Shown here in pieces: positions 53,072 to 61,364 of a stretch of 64,000 nucleotides of DNA. This stretch comes from Aurantiacibacter luteus (GTDB taxonomy: Bacteria > Pseudomonadota > Alphaproteobacteria > Sphingomonadales > Sphingomonadaceae): positions 122,494 to 186,493 of the forward strand of contig NZ_LBHB01000004.1 in the NCBI RefSeq assembly GCF_001010945.1, given 5' to 3'. The notes beneath the pieces were generated by a model. The model saw only the letters and a list, made by a program, of their open reading frames with translations, was not told the DNA's origin and searched no databases. Numbering within the stretch: position 1 is the first letter of the stretch; the number at the start of each line of letters is the position of its first letter. Both the position numbers and the translations under genes were made by a program.

Positions 53072-54990
53072 TGAGCTCGACCATTCTTAGGGTCACAGAT
53101 GGCGGCACGCGGCTGTCTCTTGGCGAAGATACCAAGCTCGTCGCAGGTTACGTCGCGCAGGCCCAGGCCATTGCGGACGGGCTGGGCGACGTGGTGGACC
53201 AAGCGGCAGTCCAAGCCGACCGTGCCGAGGCGGCGGCGGTAATCGTCGAGGGTGCGGTCGATACGATCACGAACCTTGAGGCCTCCCTTTCTCGCGCGCA
53301 AACCGACTCGTTCGGTCCTGCCGTCCTTGTGTCTGGCTCTCCGCTGGGACTCGAAGCGGTATTGTTCGATGCCCCTTCCGCCCGCGACCAAGAGGTTGCG
53401 TCGTTCAGGATCATGGCGGCGAGGACCGGCACGTTCAGGGTCTGGCGCGACAAAGTCAGTGGCGGCAATTTTACGTCGATAGCGGTTTACACCTTCGAGG
53501 CTACCGTCGTCGGGCTCAATGAATTCATCCTCGGTCCGGGCGAGTTGCCCTTCCTGGCGGGTGAGTATCTGCGTGTCGAATCCGCTAACCTGCTGGTCAA
53601 TTCGAGCGGCTCCCCGGCGGACCCGGCGTTTTGGGATGCCAGCAACCAGAACTCGGGCACCCTCGGCACCTATTTCGACCTGCCCAATGTCCGCATGGAG
53701 GTGCATTTCACCCTGCGCGCTTACGAGCGCGTCGTAACGGGCGATGCATTCCTTGCACTGGAGGGCCGAGTTGACGTTTTGGACGGCGGCGGCGCCGGTT
53801 CGGACCTGCTGCGGGCAGAGGAATACGCCCACCACATCATTTACGGGCAGTCGCTTTCGCTGGGCCACGGCGCAACCGTGATCGACACCGTGGCGCAGCC
53901 TCATGCGCTTAAGTCGCAGGCGGGCGTTCGAGCGCAGGACGGCGGCGCGGACCCGGCGGCCAATTGGGCCACACTCGCTCCGTTGCTGGAAAGCTGGAAC
54001 GGCCACGACGGCGAAACGGTGGCGACGGGCCACGCCGTCATGTTGCGGCAGCTCTACCTTTCGGAAACCGGTGTGGACCTTGCGGCGGTTTCGCGCCGCC
54101 AGCTCTATTCCGCGCCGGGGCGCGATGATTCCGAAATCGTGCAGATCAGCAAGGGGACGGAATCGTTCACCCGGCTCGCCACGGATATCCAGCGGGCCAA
54201 GATTGCGACCATTGCAGCAAGCCGTTCCTATGCGCCGCAATCGTTCCTGTGGTTGCAGGGCGAAAGCGATGAGTCGGGCCAAACCCCGCCCGCTACCTAC
54301 AAGGCGGCATTCCGGCAGTTGGTTTCGGACGCGCAGGACGAAGCGCGCACGGCCACGGGAGATGCTTCGCTCATCCTGCCGGCCATTACCTATCAAGCAT
54401 CGACGTTCAGGGCATCGGGCCGAACCTATCCGGCCATTGCCTTGGCGCAACTGGAGATGTCGGCAGACGACAATATCCTCGCCGCCGCAGCGACCTATTT
54501 CCTGCCCTACAGCGATGCGTTCCACCTGACGGGCGTGGGGTCGCGTTGGCTGGGTGCCTACATGGGGCTCGCGTTCTATCGGTGGGTCGTGGAGGGCGCG
54601 AAGCCCGAACCGCTGGCGATGGCCTCCGTCAAGGTATCCGGCAACACTCTGCTGGTGCGTTACAACCTCGCCGCCGGGCGCAAGCTCGCTTTCGACACCA
54701 CAACCGTTCCCATCCAGGACAACTACGGGTTCTCGGTCGTGAACGACAGCGGTGTCGAACAGACCATTGGCGTGCCTCGCCTGGTCGATCCTGCCGAGGG
54801 CATATTAGCTATCCAGTGCCCCTCTGCCCCCGTTGCTGGGTGGAAGGTTCGATACGCTCACAAAGGCAACACGAGCAGGGGACTGGGCAACCTTCGCGAC
54901 GATCAGGGCGACTCGCTCATCTTCGAGCCTGCGGGCATCAACAAGCCGCTGCACAACTGGGCCTTCATCGACGAAGCGGTGCTTTCGTGA
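53071..54990 (+). CDS. Tail fibre with SGNH-type esterase domain
   Basis: A 639-residue fibre. A helical N-terminus (25-75) probably joins it to the tail. Residues 250-500 hold an SGNH hydrolase of the sialate-O-acetylesterase kind: S261 in YGQSLSLGHGA, the GESD block WLQGESDESG near 399, and the D482-x-x-H485 pair in SDAFHLTGVG. It likely removes acetyl groups from host surface polysaccharide during adsorption. The C-terminal part is beta-rich. Confidence 0.8.
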   Translation: MSSTILRVTDGGTRLSLGEDTKLVAGYVAQAQAIADGLGDVVDQAAVQADRAEAAAVIVEGAVDTITNLEASLSRAQTDSFGPAVLVSGSPLGLEAVLFDAPSARDQEVASFRIMAARTGTFRVWRDKVSGGNFTSIAVYTFEATVVGLNEFILGPGELPFLAGEYLRVESANLLVNSSGSPADPAFWDASNQNSGTLGTYFDLPNVRMEVHFTLRAYERVVTGDAFLALEGRVDVLDGGGAGSDLLRAEEYAHHIIYGQSLSLGHGATVIDTVAQPHALKSQAGVRAQDGGADPAANWATLAPLLESWNGHDGETVATGHAVMLRQLYLSETGVDLAAVSRRQLYSAPGRDDSEIVQISKGTESFTRLATDIQRAKIATIAASRSYAPQSFLWLQGESDESGQTPPATYKAAFRQLVSDAQDEARTATGDASLILPAITYQASTFRASGRTYPAIALAQLEMSADDNILAAAATYFLPYSDAFHLTGVGSRWLGAYMGLAFYRWVVEGAKPEPLAMASVKVSGNTLLVRYNLAAGRKLAFDTTTVPIQDNYGFSVVNDSGVEQTIGVPRLVDPAEGILAIQCPSAPVAGWKVRYAHKGNTSRGLGNLRDDQGDSLIFEPAGINKPLHNWAFIDEAVLS

Positions 54991-55187
54991 TGCTGCCGTC
55001 AGATCTGCGACCATTCCCAGCACGGGGTGCAGATATGGCTCTCGCAGGGTTCGCCGCATCCGACGCATTCGCCTTCCCGCAAGCCGATGAATTGCAGGAA
55101 GCGGGCGACGAGGGCGTGAACCGCTGTGAGCGTGGCCAGCATACCAAGCGCGATAGCATCGCCCGAAGCAAGGCGCCAGCGGCGTGA
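54990..55187 (+). CDS. Possible small protein after the fibre gene, 65 aa
   Basis: A 65-residue frame that shares a base with the fibre stop and overlaps the next small gene by GTGA. This coupling argues for translation. The content is Ala-rich with weaker codon bias, and a minus-strand frame in the same DNA encodes a better-looking Cys motif (54999-55142). Function unknown. Confidence 0.4.
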   Translation: MLPSDLRPFPARGADMALAGFAASDAFAFPQADELQEAGDEGVNRCERGQHTKRDSIARSKAPAA

Positions 55188-55279
55188 CCCGCTTCCTCGC
55201 CCTCACCGCCATCTGCGCCGTGACGGGCTTGGTGGACTATGCGCTGACCGAGTGCGCTGTCGATTGGTGGTCGCGGTGA
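55184..55279 (+). CDS. Tiny membrane peptide, 31 aa
   Basis: A 31-residue GTG-started frame (TRFLALTAICAVTGLVDYAL, then TECAVDWWSR) with one short membrane helix. It overlaps the genes on both sides by GTGA. Its place before the holin-like gene suggests a lysis-module peptide. Confidence 0.4.
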   Translation: MTRFLALTAICAVTGLVDYALTECAVDWWSR

Positions 55280-55692
55280 GTCCGATGTTCATCGACTGGG
55301 CGCTCGTCGCCCCGCGCGCCATCGACACCTTCGTCTTCACCGTCCGCATGCTGGCCGCGGCGCTGTCGGTCATTGCGCTCGGCAGCTGGTACTCCTGCCG
55401 CAAGCGCGACGAGTATCCGCCCTACGATCGCCGCCGCAACGAGCTCGCGTGGAACTGGGCGCACCTCGGCATGATCGTGGGCGGCTGCTCGTTCATCGCG
55501 CTCGATTTCGAGTACCGCAACGTCACCGGCGAGGCGGTGGCCGACCTGTTCGTCGCCTTCGTCTGGTGGTGCTGGGCCAATGCCGCGACCGTGCGGCTCG
55601 GCTCGCGCGTTCCCAGGCCGCGCTTCGTCTACGGAGCCGCGACGATCTTCCTCGTCGGCGGGTTCGTCTACACCTTCTTCATGGGGAGTTGA
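55276..55692 (+). CDS. Four-span membrane protein, holin-like
   Basis: A 138-residue protein with four likely membrane segments (about 14-36, 58-76, 86-106, 117-136) and a basic loop SCRKRDEYPPYDRRRNELAW. It is just upstream of a second membrane protein and the lysozyme, where holins and antiholins sit. A start at ATG 55285 is also possible. No family match. Confidence 0.6.
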   Translation: MSPMFIDWALVAPRAIDTFVFTVRMLAAALSVIALGSWYSCRKRDEYPPYDRRRNELAWNWAHLGMIVGGCSFIALDFEYRNVTGEAVADLFVAFVWWCWANAATVRLGSRVPRPRFVYGAATIFLVGGFVYTFFMGS

Positions 55693-55696
55693 GACG

Positions 55697-56191
55697 ATGA
55701 GCCTGGGCGCCCTGACGTCGGGCGGCGGCAAGTATGCCGTGCCCGCGGGCGGACTGATGCTGGCCGACGTGACGATCGGCGGCGTCGATATCGAGACCTA
55801 CGGCGCGATCCTGATCGGCCTGGTGGCGGGCGGGGTGTTGCGCTCGGCCGGGCTGATCGAGGCCGAGGCGGACAGCCGGCGCATCCGCCGCGACATGCTG
55901 GTCAGCCTCGCCTCGGGCCTCGCCAACTTCATCGTTTCGGCTATCCTCGTGGCGAGCGCGACCTACATGATGCCGGGCTTCCCCTCGCTCGCGGCGGCGG
56001 GCGTCGGCCTGCTGGTCGGCTTCAAGGGCAAGGACGGCATCCAGCACCTGCGCGAGCTCTGGGGTGTGCCGCGCGAGACGCGCATTGAGCGCCTGCGCCG
56101 CGACCTTCCGCCGGGACCACACGAACTGCCCGGCCCCATGCTCGATGCCGTGGAACGGCTCGACGACCCCGACAGAAAGGAACACCCATGA
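55697..56191 (+). CDS. Putative holin
   Basis: A 164-residue protein with membrane segments at about 34-52, 68-90 and 92-110 and a charged C-terminal tail (RELWGVPRETRIERLRRDLP). A GAGACG site precedes the ATG. It overlaps the lysozyme gene by ATGA, the usual position of a holin. The call rests on context and topology. Confidence 0.65.
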   Translation: MSLGALTSGGGKYAVPAGGLMLADVTIGGVDIETYGAILIGLVAGGVLRSAGLIEAEADSRRIRRDMLVSLASGLANFIVSAILVASATYMMPGFPSLAAAGVGLLVGFKGKDGIQHLRELWGVPRETRIERLRRDLPPGPHELPGPMLDAVERLDDPDRKEHP

Positions 56192-56847
56192 ACGACCCGC
56201 GAAAGCCCATGTTCGATGCCGCGCGCCGCGAGGATGCCGACGGCGTCTTCACCGACGAGGACGTGGCCAAGATCGCCGCCGCGCTCGATGCCGCCGGCGT
56301 GCCCGACAGCCGCACCGCGCCCGACCCGCCGAGCGAGGCCGAGCGCAGCGACGGGCCGCTGCGCGTGGGCCTGGCGGGCATAGCGCTGATCAAGCGGTTT
56401 GAGGGCTGCGCGCGCCGCCGCCCGGACGGCAGGTTCGCCGCCTACCCCGATCCCGGCACCGGCGGCGAGCCCTGGACGATCGGATGGGGCGCGACGGGGC
56501 AGGACGGCTTCGGCGGCGGCCGCATCCGCGCAGGAACCGTGTGGACGCAGGAGCAGTGCGACACCCGGCTCGACCTCGACCTTCGGCGCTATGCCGAGGA
56601 GGTGCTGCGAGCGCTCGGCAAAGCGATCCGCAACACCTCGCAGGCCGAGTTCGATGCGCTCGTCAGCTTCCACTACAACACCGGCGCCATCGCCCGCGCA
56701 ACGCTCACCCGCAAACACGTGGCTGGCGACAAGGCGGGCGCGGCGCGCGAGTTCGAGCGCTGGAGCTTCGCCGGTGGCCGGGTGATGAAGGGCCTGCAGC
56801 GCCGCCGCCTCGCCGAGCGCGCGCTGTACGAGGGGAGGGCGGCATGA
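56188..56847 (+). CDS. Phage lysozyme, GH24 (T4-type muramidase)
   Basis: A 219-residue endolysin that cuts the MurNAc-GlcNAc bond. The E-D-T triad is visible as E72 (LIKRFEGCA), D88 (YPDPGTG) and T97 (WTIGWGAT). The later FDALVSFHYNTGA and GLQRRRLAERALYEG blocks are typical. The first 60 residues are an extra disordered/acidic leader without signal peptide or SAR segment, so release depends on the holin. Confidence 0.92.
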   Translation: MNDPRKPMFDAARREDADGVFTDEDVAKIAAALDAAGVPDSRTAPDPPSEAERSDGPLRVGLAGIALIKRFEGCARRRPDGRFAAYPDPGTGGEPWTIGWGATGQDGFGGGRIRAGTVWTQEQCDTRLDLDLRRYAEEVLRALGKAIRNTSQAEFDALVSFHYNTGAIARATLTRKHVAGDKAGAAREFERWSFAGGRVMKGLQRRRLAERALYEGRAA

Positions 56848-57179
56848 TGGGCCCGCTCGACCTCGCCAAGCCGGTGCTCGGCCTCGCGCGCTGGGTGTGG
56901 ATCGCGCTCGCGCTGGCGCTCGTGCTGCTGCTCGCTTGGCTGATCGCAGCGCGGCTCGACAGCACGGTGGAGACCATCGCCACGACCGCCGAGGACCGGG
57001 GCGCGACGCGCGCCGTGGTTCAAGGCCAGCACCAGACCCTCGAACAACTGAAGGATGCCAACGATGCCGAACAGGATCTCCGCACTGGCGGCGAGCGCAG
57101 CGCTGCTCGTTTTGACCAGTGCCTGCAAGACAGCCGCCGACCCGCTGCCTGCGAGCGATATCGCCCCAACGCGCGATAA
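56844..57179 (+). CDS. Inner-membrane spanin, Rz-like
   Basis: A 111-residue protein with one N-terminal membrane span (about 15-37), then a periplasmic helical part (TVETIATTAEDRGATRAVVQ, then QHQTLEQLKDANDAEQDL). It overlaps the lysozyme gene by ATGA, and its 3' half overlaps the Rz1-like gene. Rz-type proteins fuse the membranes at the last step of lysis. Confidence 0.75.
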   Translation: MMGPLDLAKPVLGLARWVWIALALALVLLLAWLIAARLDSTVETIATTAEDRGATRAVVQGQHQTLEQLKDANDAEQDLRTGGERSAARFDQCLQDSRRPAACERYRPNAR

Positions 57180-57336
57180 CTCGAGCTGGTGCCAGGGCGA
57201 CGCGCCGCTCCAATACGCGCAGGCCGACGAGGCGGGGCATGACGATCCGGGCAACGTACTCGACAGCGACGAGACGGTGGCCGAGATCCAGGCGCACAAC
57301 GCGCGGCTGCGGGCGGCGTGTGGGGCGAAGATTTGA
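57055..57336 (+). CDS. Outer-membrane spanin lipoprotein, Rz1-like
   Basis: A 93-residue lipoprotein with lipobox LTSAC (Cys24), starting inside the Rz-like gene in another frame and overlapping it by 125 bases. The mature part is Ala/Asp-rich with two further Cys. A GAAGG site precedes the ATG. The overlapping-frame pair with a lipoprotein is the hallmark of Rz/Rz1. Confidence 0.8.
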   Translation: MPTMPNRISALAASAALLVLTSACKTAADPLPASDIAPTRDNSSWCQGDAPLQYAQADEAGHDDPGNVLDSDETVAEIQAHNARLRAACGAKI

Positions 57337-57461
57337 TCCCACTCGGAGCCTGCGCTGCCAACCGCCGTCGGCGGCGCGAGGTTCGGTGGCGCGATTATGC
57401 GGCGGCCTTGACCTCTCCATCGAATCTTGAAAAACTTTTTTCTCCAAGAGAAGGAATTACC

Positions 57462-57578
57462 ATGGAATCGAACCCTAAAGCCGAGTGGACCACGCCGACC
57501 GTCATCGATGCCGATGGCGTGGACGAGGTTCGCAATTTTTCTGGTCCGTTTTCAGACGTCATCGTTGAGTCTTCCTGA
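57462..57578 (+). CDS. RiPP-precursor-like peptide, 38 aa
   Basis: A 38-residue peptide with a strong AGAAGGA site seven bases before its ATG. The sequence runs AEWTTPTVIDADGVDEV, then NFSGPFSDVIVESS. The W-x-x-P-x-V leader followed by a short Ser/Asp/Gly-rich end resembles leader/core layouts of lasso-type and related RiPP precursors. No modification genes are beside it. Translation is well supported, but the RiPP idea is only a resemblance. Confidence 0.55.
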   Translation: MESNPKAEWTTPTVIDADGVDEVRNFSGPFSDVIVESS

Positions 57579-57836
57579 TTTATCGTCGGGGGCGTACTTT
57601 CGCGCGGAGTCTGACGACAGCTCGGGAAACTCGGACCTGCCGAGTTGAGATCGTTTGTACGGTAGCGGGGTGCCGTCAAGGCTTCTCCCGGCGATAGTGG
57701 GCCCACCGCTGTTCGCCTCGATCAATATCGGCAAGAAAGTTGCTGGCGGCATGCCAGCGAGCGATTTCGCCCTTCCAGAGAGCTAGTGACTGCGTAAGCG
57801 CCGGATGGAATTTGCGAAAGGATACTTATCGCAGCG

Positions 57837-58604
57837 CTAACGCCTGATCAGCATCTCGCAGCCCATCTCTCGAAGGTAGGCTTCGTTGGCGAGGCCATCC
57901 TCTGAAATTGCGCGACAATTAGGCGGCAACGCATCCTCCGCAGAAGCGGCTGTTACGGTTGTTGCCGGTCGCGAGGGCTTCAGATCGGCGTCGCGGTGAT
58001 AATCCATCGCCCAGGTATCGTCTGCTTCGGTACCAAATCCCGCCTCCTGCGCCGCCAAGGGCAGATCTGTCTCGCTGCTTCGAACATCGGTTGTGGTACC
58101 TAATCTCATTTCCGGCAAAGAGGCCTCGTCCGCAACCGCGACCGCGGCAGAGGTTGGCGTTGCTGACGGCCATACAGGTTGCACTTCAGCCATGCTGTCG
58201 TCGGATGGAACGCCAGCACTGAATTCCCGTGCAGGCGTTTCTTTCTGTGACGAGAAAAAAGCGAGGGCGGCGAACAAGGCGCCGACGACAAGCCCTGTCT
58301 TCAGTTTCGCCATTCCCGGCGTGTCGGCCGACTTCGGAGCCTTGCAGCCATGACATACCCACACGGTCTCGTTGCGATAGTGCGTGCGCGTGCCGCCGTG
58401 CGACCTTCGCGACGTGCCAGTTCCCATGCGCAAACGCGCAGGACGGCCGCCGCCGAACGACATCGATTGCCCGCTGGAAGATCGATTGCCCGAGCTTGCG
58501 TAATGCGTCTGGCCGCTCTCGACGCGAACGGTTTCCTGCCGCATCTCGTTCTTCGGGCGGATGGCATGGCAGGTGGCACACTCTGCCTCGGCGTAACGGG
58601 TCAT
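57837..58604 (-). CDS. Zinc-ribbon membrane protein, 255 aa
   Basis: A 255-residue protein. The N-terminal CATCHAIRPKNEM and CHGCKAPKS pairs, separated by a Ser/Gly/Arg-rich loop, form a split zinc ribbon. A membrane segment lies at about 102-120 (LKTGLVVGALFAALAFFSS). The rest is Pro/Ala-rich and likely periplasmic, ending with a Cys pair (NCRAISEDG, GCEMLIRR). A GTG two codons upstream is an alternative start. Family unknown. Confidence 0.65.
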   Translation of the reverse strand: MTRYAEAECATCHAIRPKNEMRQETVRVESGQTHYASSGNRSSSGQSMSFGGGRPARLRMGTGTSRRSHGGTRTHYRNETVWVCHGCKAPKSADTPGMAKLKTGLVVGALFAALAFFSSQKETPAREFSAGVPSDDSMAEVQPVWPSATPTSAAVAVADEASLPEMRLGTTTDVRSSETDLPLAAQEAGFGTEADDTWAMDYHRDADLKPSRPATTVTAASAEDALPPNCRAISEDGLANEAYLREMGCEMLIRR

Positions 58605-58688
58605 GATCACTTGTCCTCCCGACTCAATGGATTACCGCCGCGCGACATCCTGTCCAGCCCTCCCGTGAAGCGGAACGCCAGGCAAGAG

Positions 58689-58721
58689 AAAGGGCGCCAC
58701 CCGCGAAGGTGACGCCCTCTC
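58689..58721. terminator. Hairpin terminator between two minus-strand genes
   Basis: The arms AGGGCGCCACC and GGTGACGCCCT pair with one mismatch around CGCGAA. The run of A on one side and CTCTCC on the other suits termination of the leftward gene at 58740. Confidence 0.65.
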
Positions 58722-58739
58722 CGGACGTGGTGCCTCGGA

Positions 58740-59417
58740 TCAATTGGAGCTGTTGTTGATCACCGCCGGCGTCTCTTCTGCGACTGCCAGCTCGCCGGCC
58801 ACCTCGGCATTTGGCGTGGCGGCCAGCGCGGCGCTCGGCGCGCGCGGGGCGATCGGGGCGATGCCGACGGGCTGGCGACGGATTTCCGAGGCGGCGATCG
58901 CCAGCTCGAGGTTGTTCTCGGTGGTCGCCACCAGCTCGCGGTCTTCCGGGATCACCGCGCTGCGGCCGGTGATGAAGCCGGCGAAGATGCCCGCCACCAG
59001 CACGCCGCCCACGGTCGCCAGCGTCGCGCCTTCGCCTTCTTGGCGGAAGGTGCCGTTGACGGGGATCTGGCGGCCGTTGACCTCGACGTACTCGAGCTCG
59101 ATGTCCATCTTGCCCGACTTGCCGAACATGCCGCGGTTGGTCATCCAGGTTATGCGGCCCATGGCCGGACTGCCTTCGGGGATGACCACGTAATCGCCGA
59201 GCATCACGTCGTTCGAGACGGTCAGGCGGAAGGTGTCGCCCTCGTTCCAGGTGTCGCCGCGGGTGGTGACCTCCTGATTCAGGCGCATGCGCACCTCGGT
59301 GTTGGCGGGCAGGAAGGCATTGCCCTCGCTGGTTCGCTGCACCTGCATCGGAGCCTCCTGCGCGGCGGCGGGCACGGCAAGAGCGGCGGCCAGAGCGGCC
59401 GGGATCAGAAACTTCAT
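58740..59417 (-). CDS. Exported protein of unknown function, 225 aa
   Basis: A 225-residue protein with a signal peptide (LAVPAAAQEAP). The mature part has FLPANTEVRMRLNQEVTTRG, then MLGDYVVIPEGSPAMGRITW and MFGKSGKMDIELEYVEVNG, a beta-rich fold. The VGGVLVAGIFAGFITGRSAV stretch is a hydrophobic hairpin. High GC and codon use like the host. It may be a chromosomal gene or cargo. Similar exported proteins exist in sphingomonads. Confidence 0.75.
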   Translation of the reverse strand: MKFLIPAALAAALAVPAAAQEAPMQVQRTSEGNAFLPANTEVRMRLNQEVTTRGDTWNEGDTFRLTVSNDVMLGDYVVIPEGSPAMGRITWMTNRGMFGKSGKMDIELEYVEVNGRQIPVNGTFRQEGEGATLATVGGVLVAGIFAGFITGRSAVIPEDRELVATTENNLELAIAASEIRRQPVGIAPIAPRAPSAALAATPNAEVAGELAVAEETPAVINNSSN

Positions 59418-59543
59418 GGTCGGAATTCCCCCTTGGTCCGGCAGTCCCCTCGACCGCCGATCTGGTGAATGCCGTCTAGCCGCGAAAATTCCCGAAACGA
59501 TTGAGGCGCTTGGTTACGATCGGGCAAACGTCCGCACCGGCAA

Positions 59544-59693
59544 TTATATCGTCTGCAGCTCCTCGAGCGCCCGCGTCAGCGCATTTTTAGCGTCGAGAAT
59601 TAGGTGCAGCAATTGCTCACCTTGCGCCCCGCCAGCAGCGCCTTCCTCAAAGCGCGCGCAGGCGAGGCGAGCGAGGTGCAGCGGTTCGGTCAC
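59544..59693 (-). CDS. Small helical protein, 49 aa
   Basis: A 49-residue GTG-started protein (TEPLHLARLACARFEEGAAG, then QLLHLILDAKNALTRALEEL). An AGAAGGA site at good spacing supports the start. It forms a helical pair. Function unknown. Confidence 0.5.
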   Translation of the reverse strand: MTEPLHLARLACARFEEGAAGGAQGEQLLHLILDAKNALTRALEELQTI

Positions 59694-59807
59694 GGCAGGG
59701 TCCTTCTTTCGGTTGGCACGGCCACCCTGGCAGATGTCCGTCGCAATCGACAGGGTTGGCGACGCAGCCGGGTTGCGCCCGTGTTCCGCATCTGTTCTCA
59801 AGTGTCG

Positions 59808-60038
59808 GTGACCCGCAGCAAGCTCGATTCGATCAATGAATTCGCCCGGCAGGGCTACCTCGTGCGGGTAACATGCGCGAACTGCCACCATGTGGCCGAG
59901 CTGAATCCGGTGCTGCTGATGCAGCAACTGCACATGGGGCGAAAGAGCATGGAGGTCGAGCGGCTCGAGCGACAGATGCGGTGCCGACTTTGCCAACATC
60001 GCGGGGCCCGGATCAGCGCCGCCTCGCCGGATTTCTGA
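59808..60038 (+). CDS. Zinc-ribbon protein, 76 aa
   Basis: A 76-residue protein with two CxxC pairs (RVTCANCHHVAELNPVLL and MRCRLCQHRGARISA) at either end of a helical segment, a classic zinc ribbon for nucleic-acid or protein binding. The GTG at 59808 gives TRSKLDSINEFARQGYLVRV as the start. Another GTG at 59802 or 59781 is possible. No strong ribosome site. Confidence 0.55.
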   Translation: MTRSKLDSINEFARQGYLVRVTCANCHHVAELNPVLLMQQLHMGRKSMEVERLERQMRCRLCQHRGARISAASPDF

Positions 60039-60365
60039 CACGCATTTGGAACGGGCATGACAAACTGCCTCCGATTTCGAGGTATCTTTCAAGGCGAGAA
60101 GCCCAGTCGGGCGTCGGGTTGGGCGTGCAGGATCCGCTCATGCGGCGCGTGCGCTCACGGATCGTCGGATCTGATCGCTGGCTCCAGGGAATGCTGTGCT
60201 ACCGTCCTTAAACAGCAAACTTTTTGTTTTTGCAGGAGATCATTCCCCCCAATGGCGCAGCGCGCCTCGGTCGATATGTAAGCCGAGGTATCGAAAGAAG
60301 GGTTGCCGATTGACAACGGAAATTGGCCCGACAATTAGCTCCGGAATGAATGTATCTCCACGCGC
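60039..60365. other. Gap with a possible gene remnant
   Basis: About 330 bases without a start-to-stop gene that I trust. On the minus strand the frame from about 60385 to 60240 has protein-like character (GDTFIPELIVGPISVVNRQP, then FFRYLGLHIDRGALRHWGE) but no start codon, and it may be the end of a broken gene. Confidence 0.35.
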
Positions 60366-60806
60366 ATGGTAGTACTTGTGCCGGTTCGGCCCAATCTGAG
60401 CTGGGCTGAGGAAATCCTCGCGTGGCTGTCGATCTGTGCTGCGGCCGACGATGCCGCGGAGCAAGCCGACTGCCTTCGCTTCGTCGCCTCCTCGTTCCGC
60501 CAGGCTCCCGCTCCCGTGCGCGGGATCCTCGGCCGCGTCCATGATGGCGAACGGTTCGACTTCCTGCTCGGCGCCGGCGCCCTGCATTCTGCTGCGGCCC
60601 TGCTCTACGAGGAGGTGGCGTTTGGATACATGACCTCCTGCTCGTCGAGCGGGCGTGTCATGGCCACCGTCGTACTGGCAGCGAGCGAGGACGAGGTGCA
60701 TTTCGCCTGCTGCGCGGAGCCGCTCGCGGTGGTGGCTTGTCTGGCAAAGGCGCTCGCACAGGTCTCTGCGCGGCAGCCCGAAGCCATGCGCCGCGCCGCG
60801 CACTGA
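60366..60806 (+). CDS. Hypothetical protein, 146 aa
   Basis: A 146-residue protein (VVLVPVRPNLSWAEEILAWL, then FLLGAGALHSAAALLYEEVA) with several Cys residues and a basic end. No signal peptide. Codon use is like the host. It is convergent with the regulator at 60816. Family not recognised. Confidence 0.6.
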   Translation: MVVLVPVRPNLSWAEEILAWLSICAAADDAAEQADCLRFVASSFRQAPAPVRGILGRVHDGERFDFLLGAGALHSAAALLYEEVAFGYMTSCSSSGRVMATVVLAASEDEVHFACCAEPLAVVACLAKALAQVSARQPEAMRRAAH

Positions 60807-60815
60807 CCGCGCGCT

Positions 60816-61364
60816 TCAGCCTGCCGCGCGTTTCCTTTCAGGCGAATGGGCCACCGCGCGGGCGGGGTGAAAGGCTTTCTGATCCGCGGCGTGCGAATTG
60901 CGCAGCGTGCGTGAGAGATAGGCAGCCATGATGACCCGGCAATCGTGCGTCATGGCAATGTAGCTGACGCGATTGTCTTTTTCCGATGTCGAGCGGATGG
61001 CCAGACCCTGCCGGACGAGCACGTCGATGTAGCGCAGCGCAGTCGAGTAAGGCACGCCCGATGCATTGCAGGCCGTCGTTATGCTGACCTGCCGCTTCTC
61101 CACGGCCGCTGCAAACAGGTACAACATCATGTCCCACGCAGCTTCGCCCAGCAGCGCGGAATCGAAATACTCGTGCCGCCGTTCGCGATCGGCGTGCAAC
61201 CGGGCGGCGAGTTCGGCGAGGTTTTGAAGCGGAACGTGTTCGCTGTCGAGCCGGTGTGTGTCGCGTACAAAACTCGTTCGCTCCAGCTGTTCGGCCATCG
61301 CGAGCAGTTCGTGCGCCATCGCCCGAAGCGCAGATCCGCTGGCGGTGTTATTCGCTCTGCTCAC
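60816..61364 (-). CDS. Winged-helix regulator, MarR-like
   Basis: A 182-residue protein. A wHTH lies at about 75-140 (AWDMMLYLFAAAVEKRQVSI, then NASGVPYSTALRYIDVLVRQ and GLAIRSTSEKDNRVSYIAM). This layout recalls MarR-type or replication-associated wHTH proteins. The N-terminus is helical and the C-terminus basic. Its start overlaps the radC stop by ATGA, so the two are co-expressed. Confidence 0.7.
   Translation of the reverse strand: MSRANNTASGSALRAMAHELLAMAEQLERTSFVRDTHRLDSEHVPLQNLAELAARLHADRERRHEYFDSALLGEAAWDMMLYLFAAAVEKRQVSITTACNASGVPYSTALRYIDVLVRQGLAIRSTSEKDNRVSYIAMTHDCRVIMAAYLSRTLRNSHAADQKAFHPARAVAHSPERKRAAG

Noticed and set aside
57462..57578. A lasso peptide precursor as a firm call
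   Set aside because: The Thr normally found before the core is missing, the tail after the Glu would be two residues, and no B or C proteins are encoded in the window.
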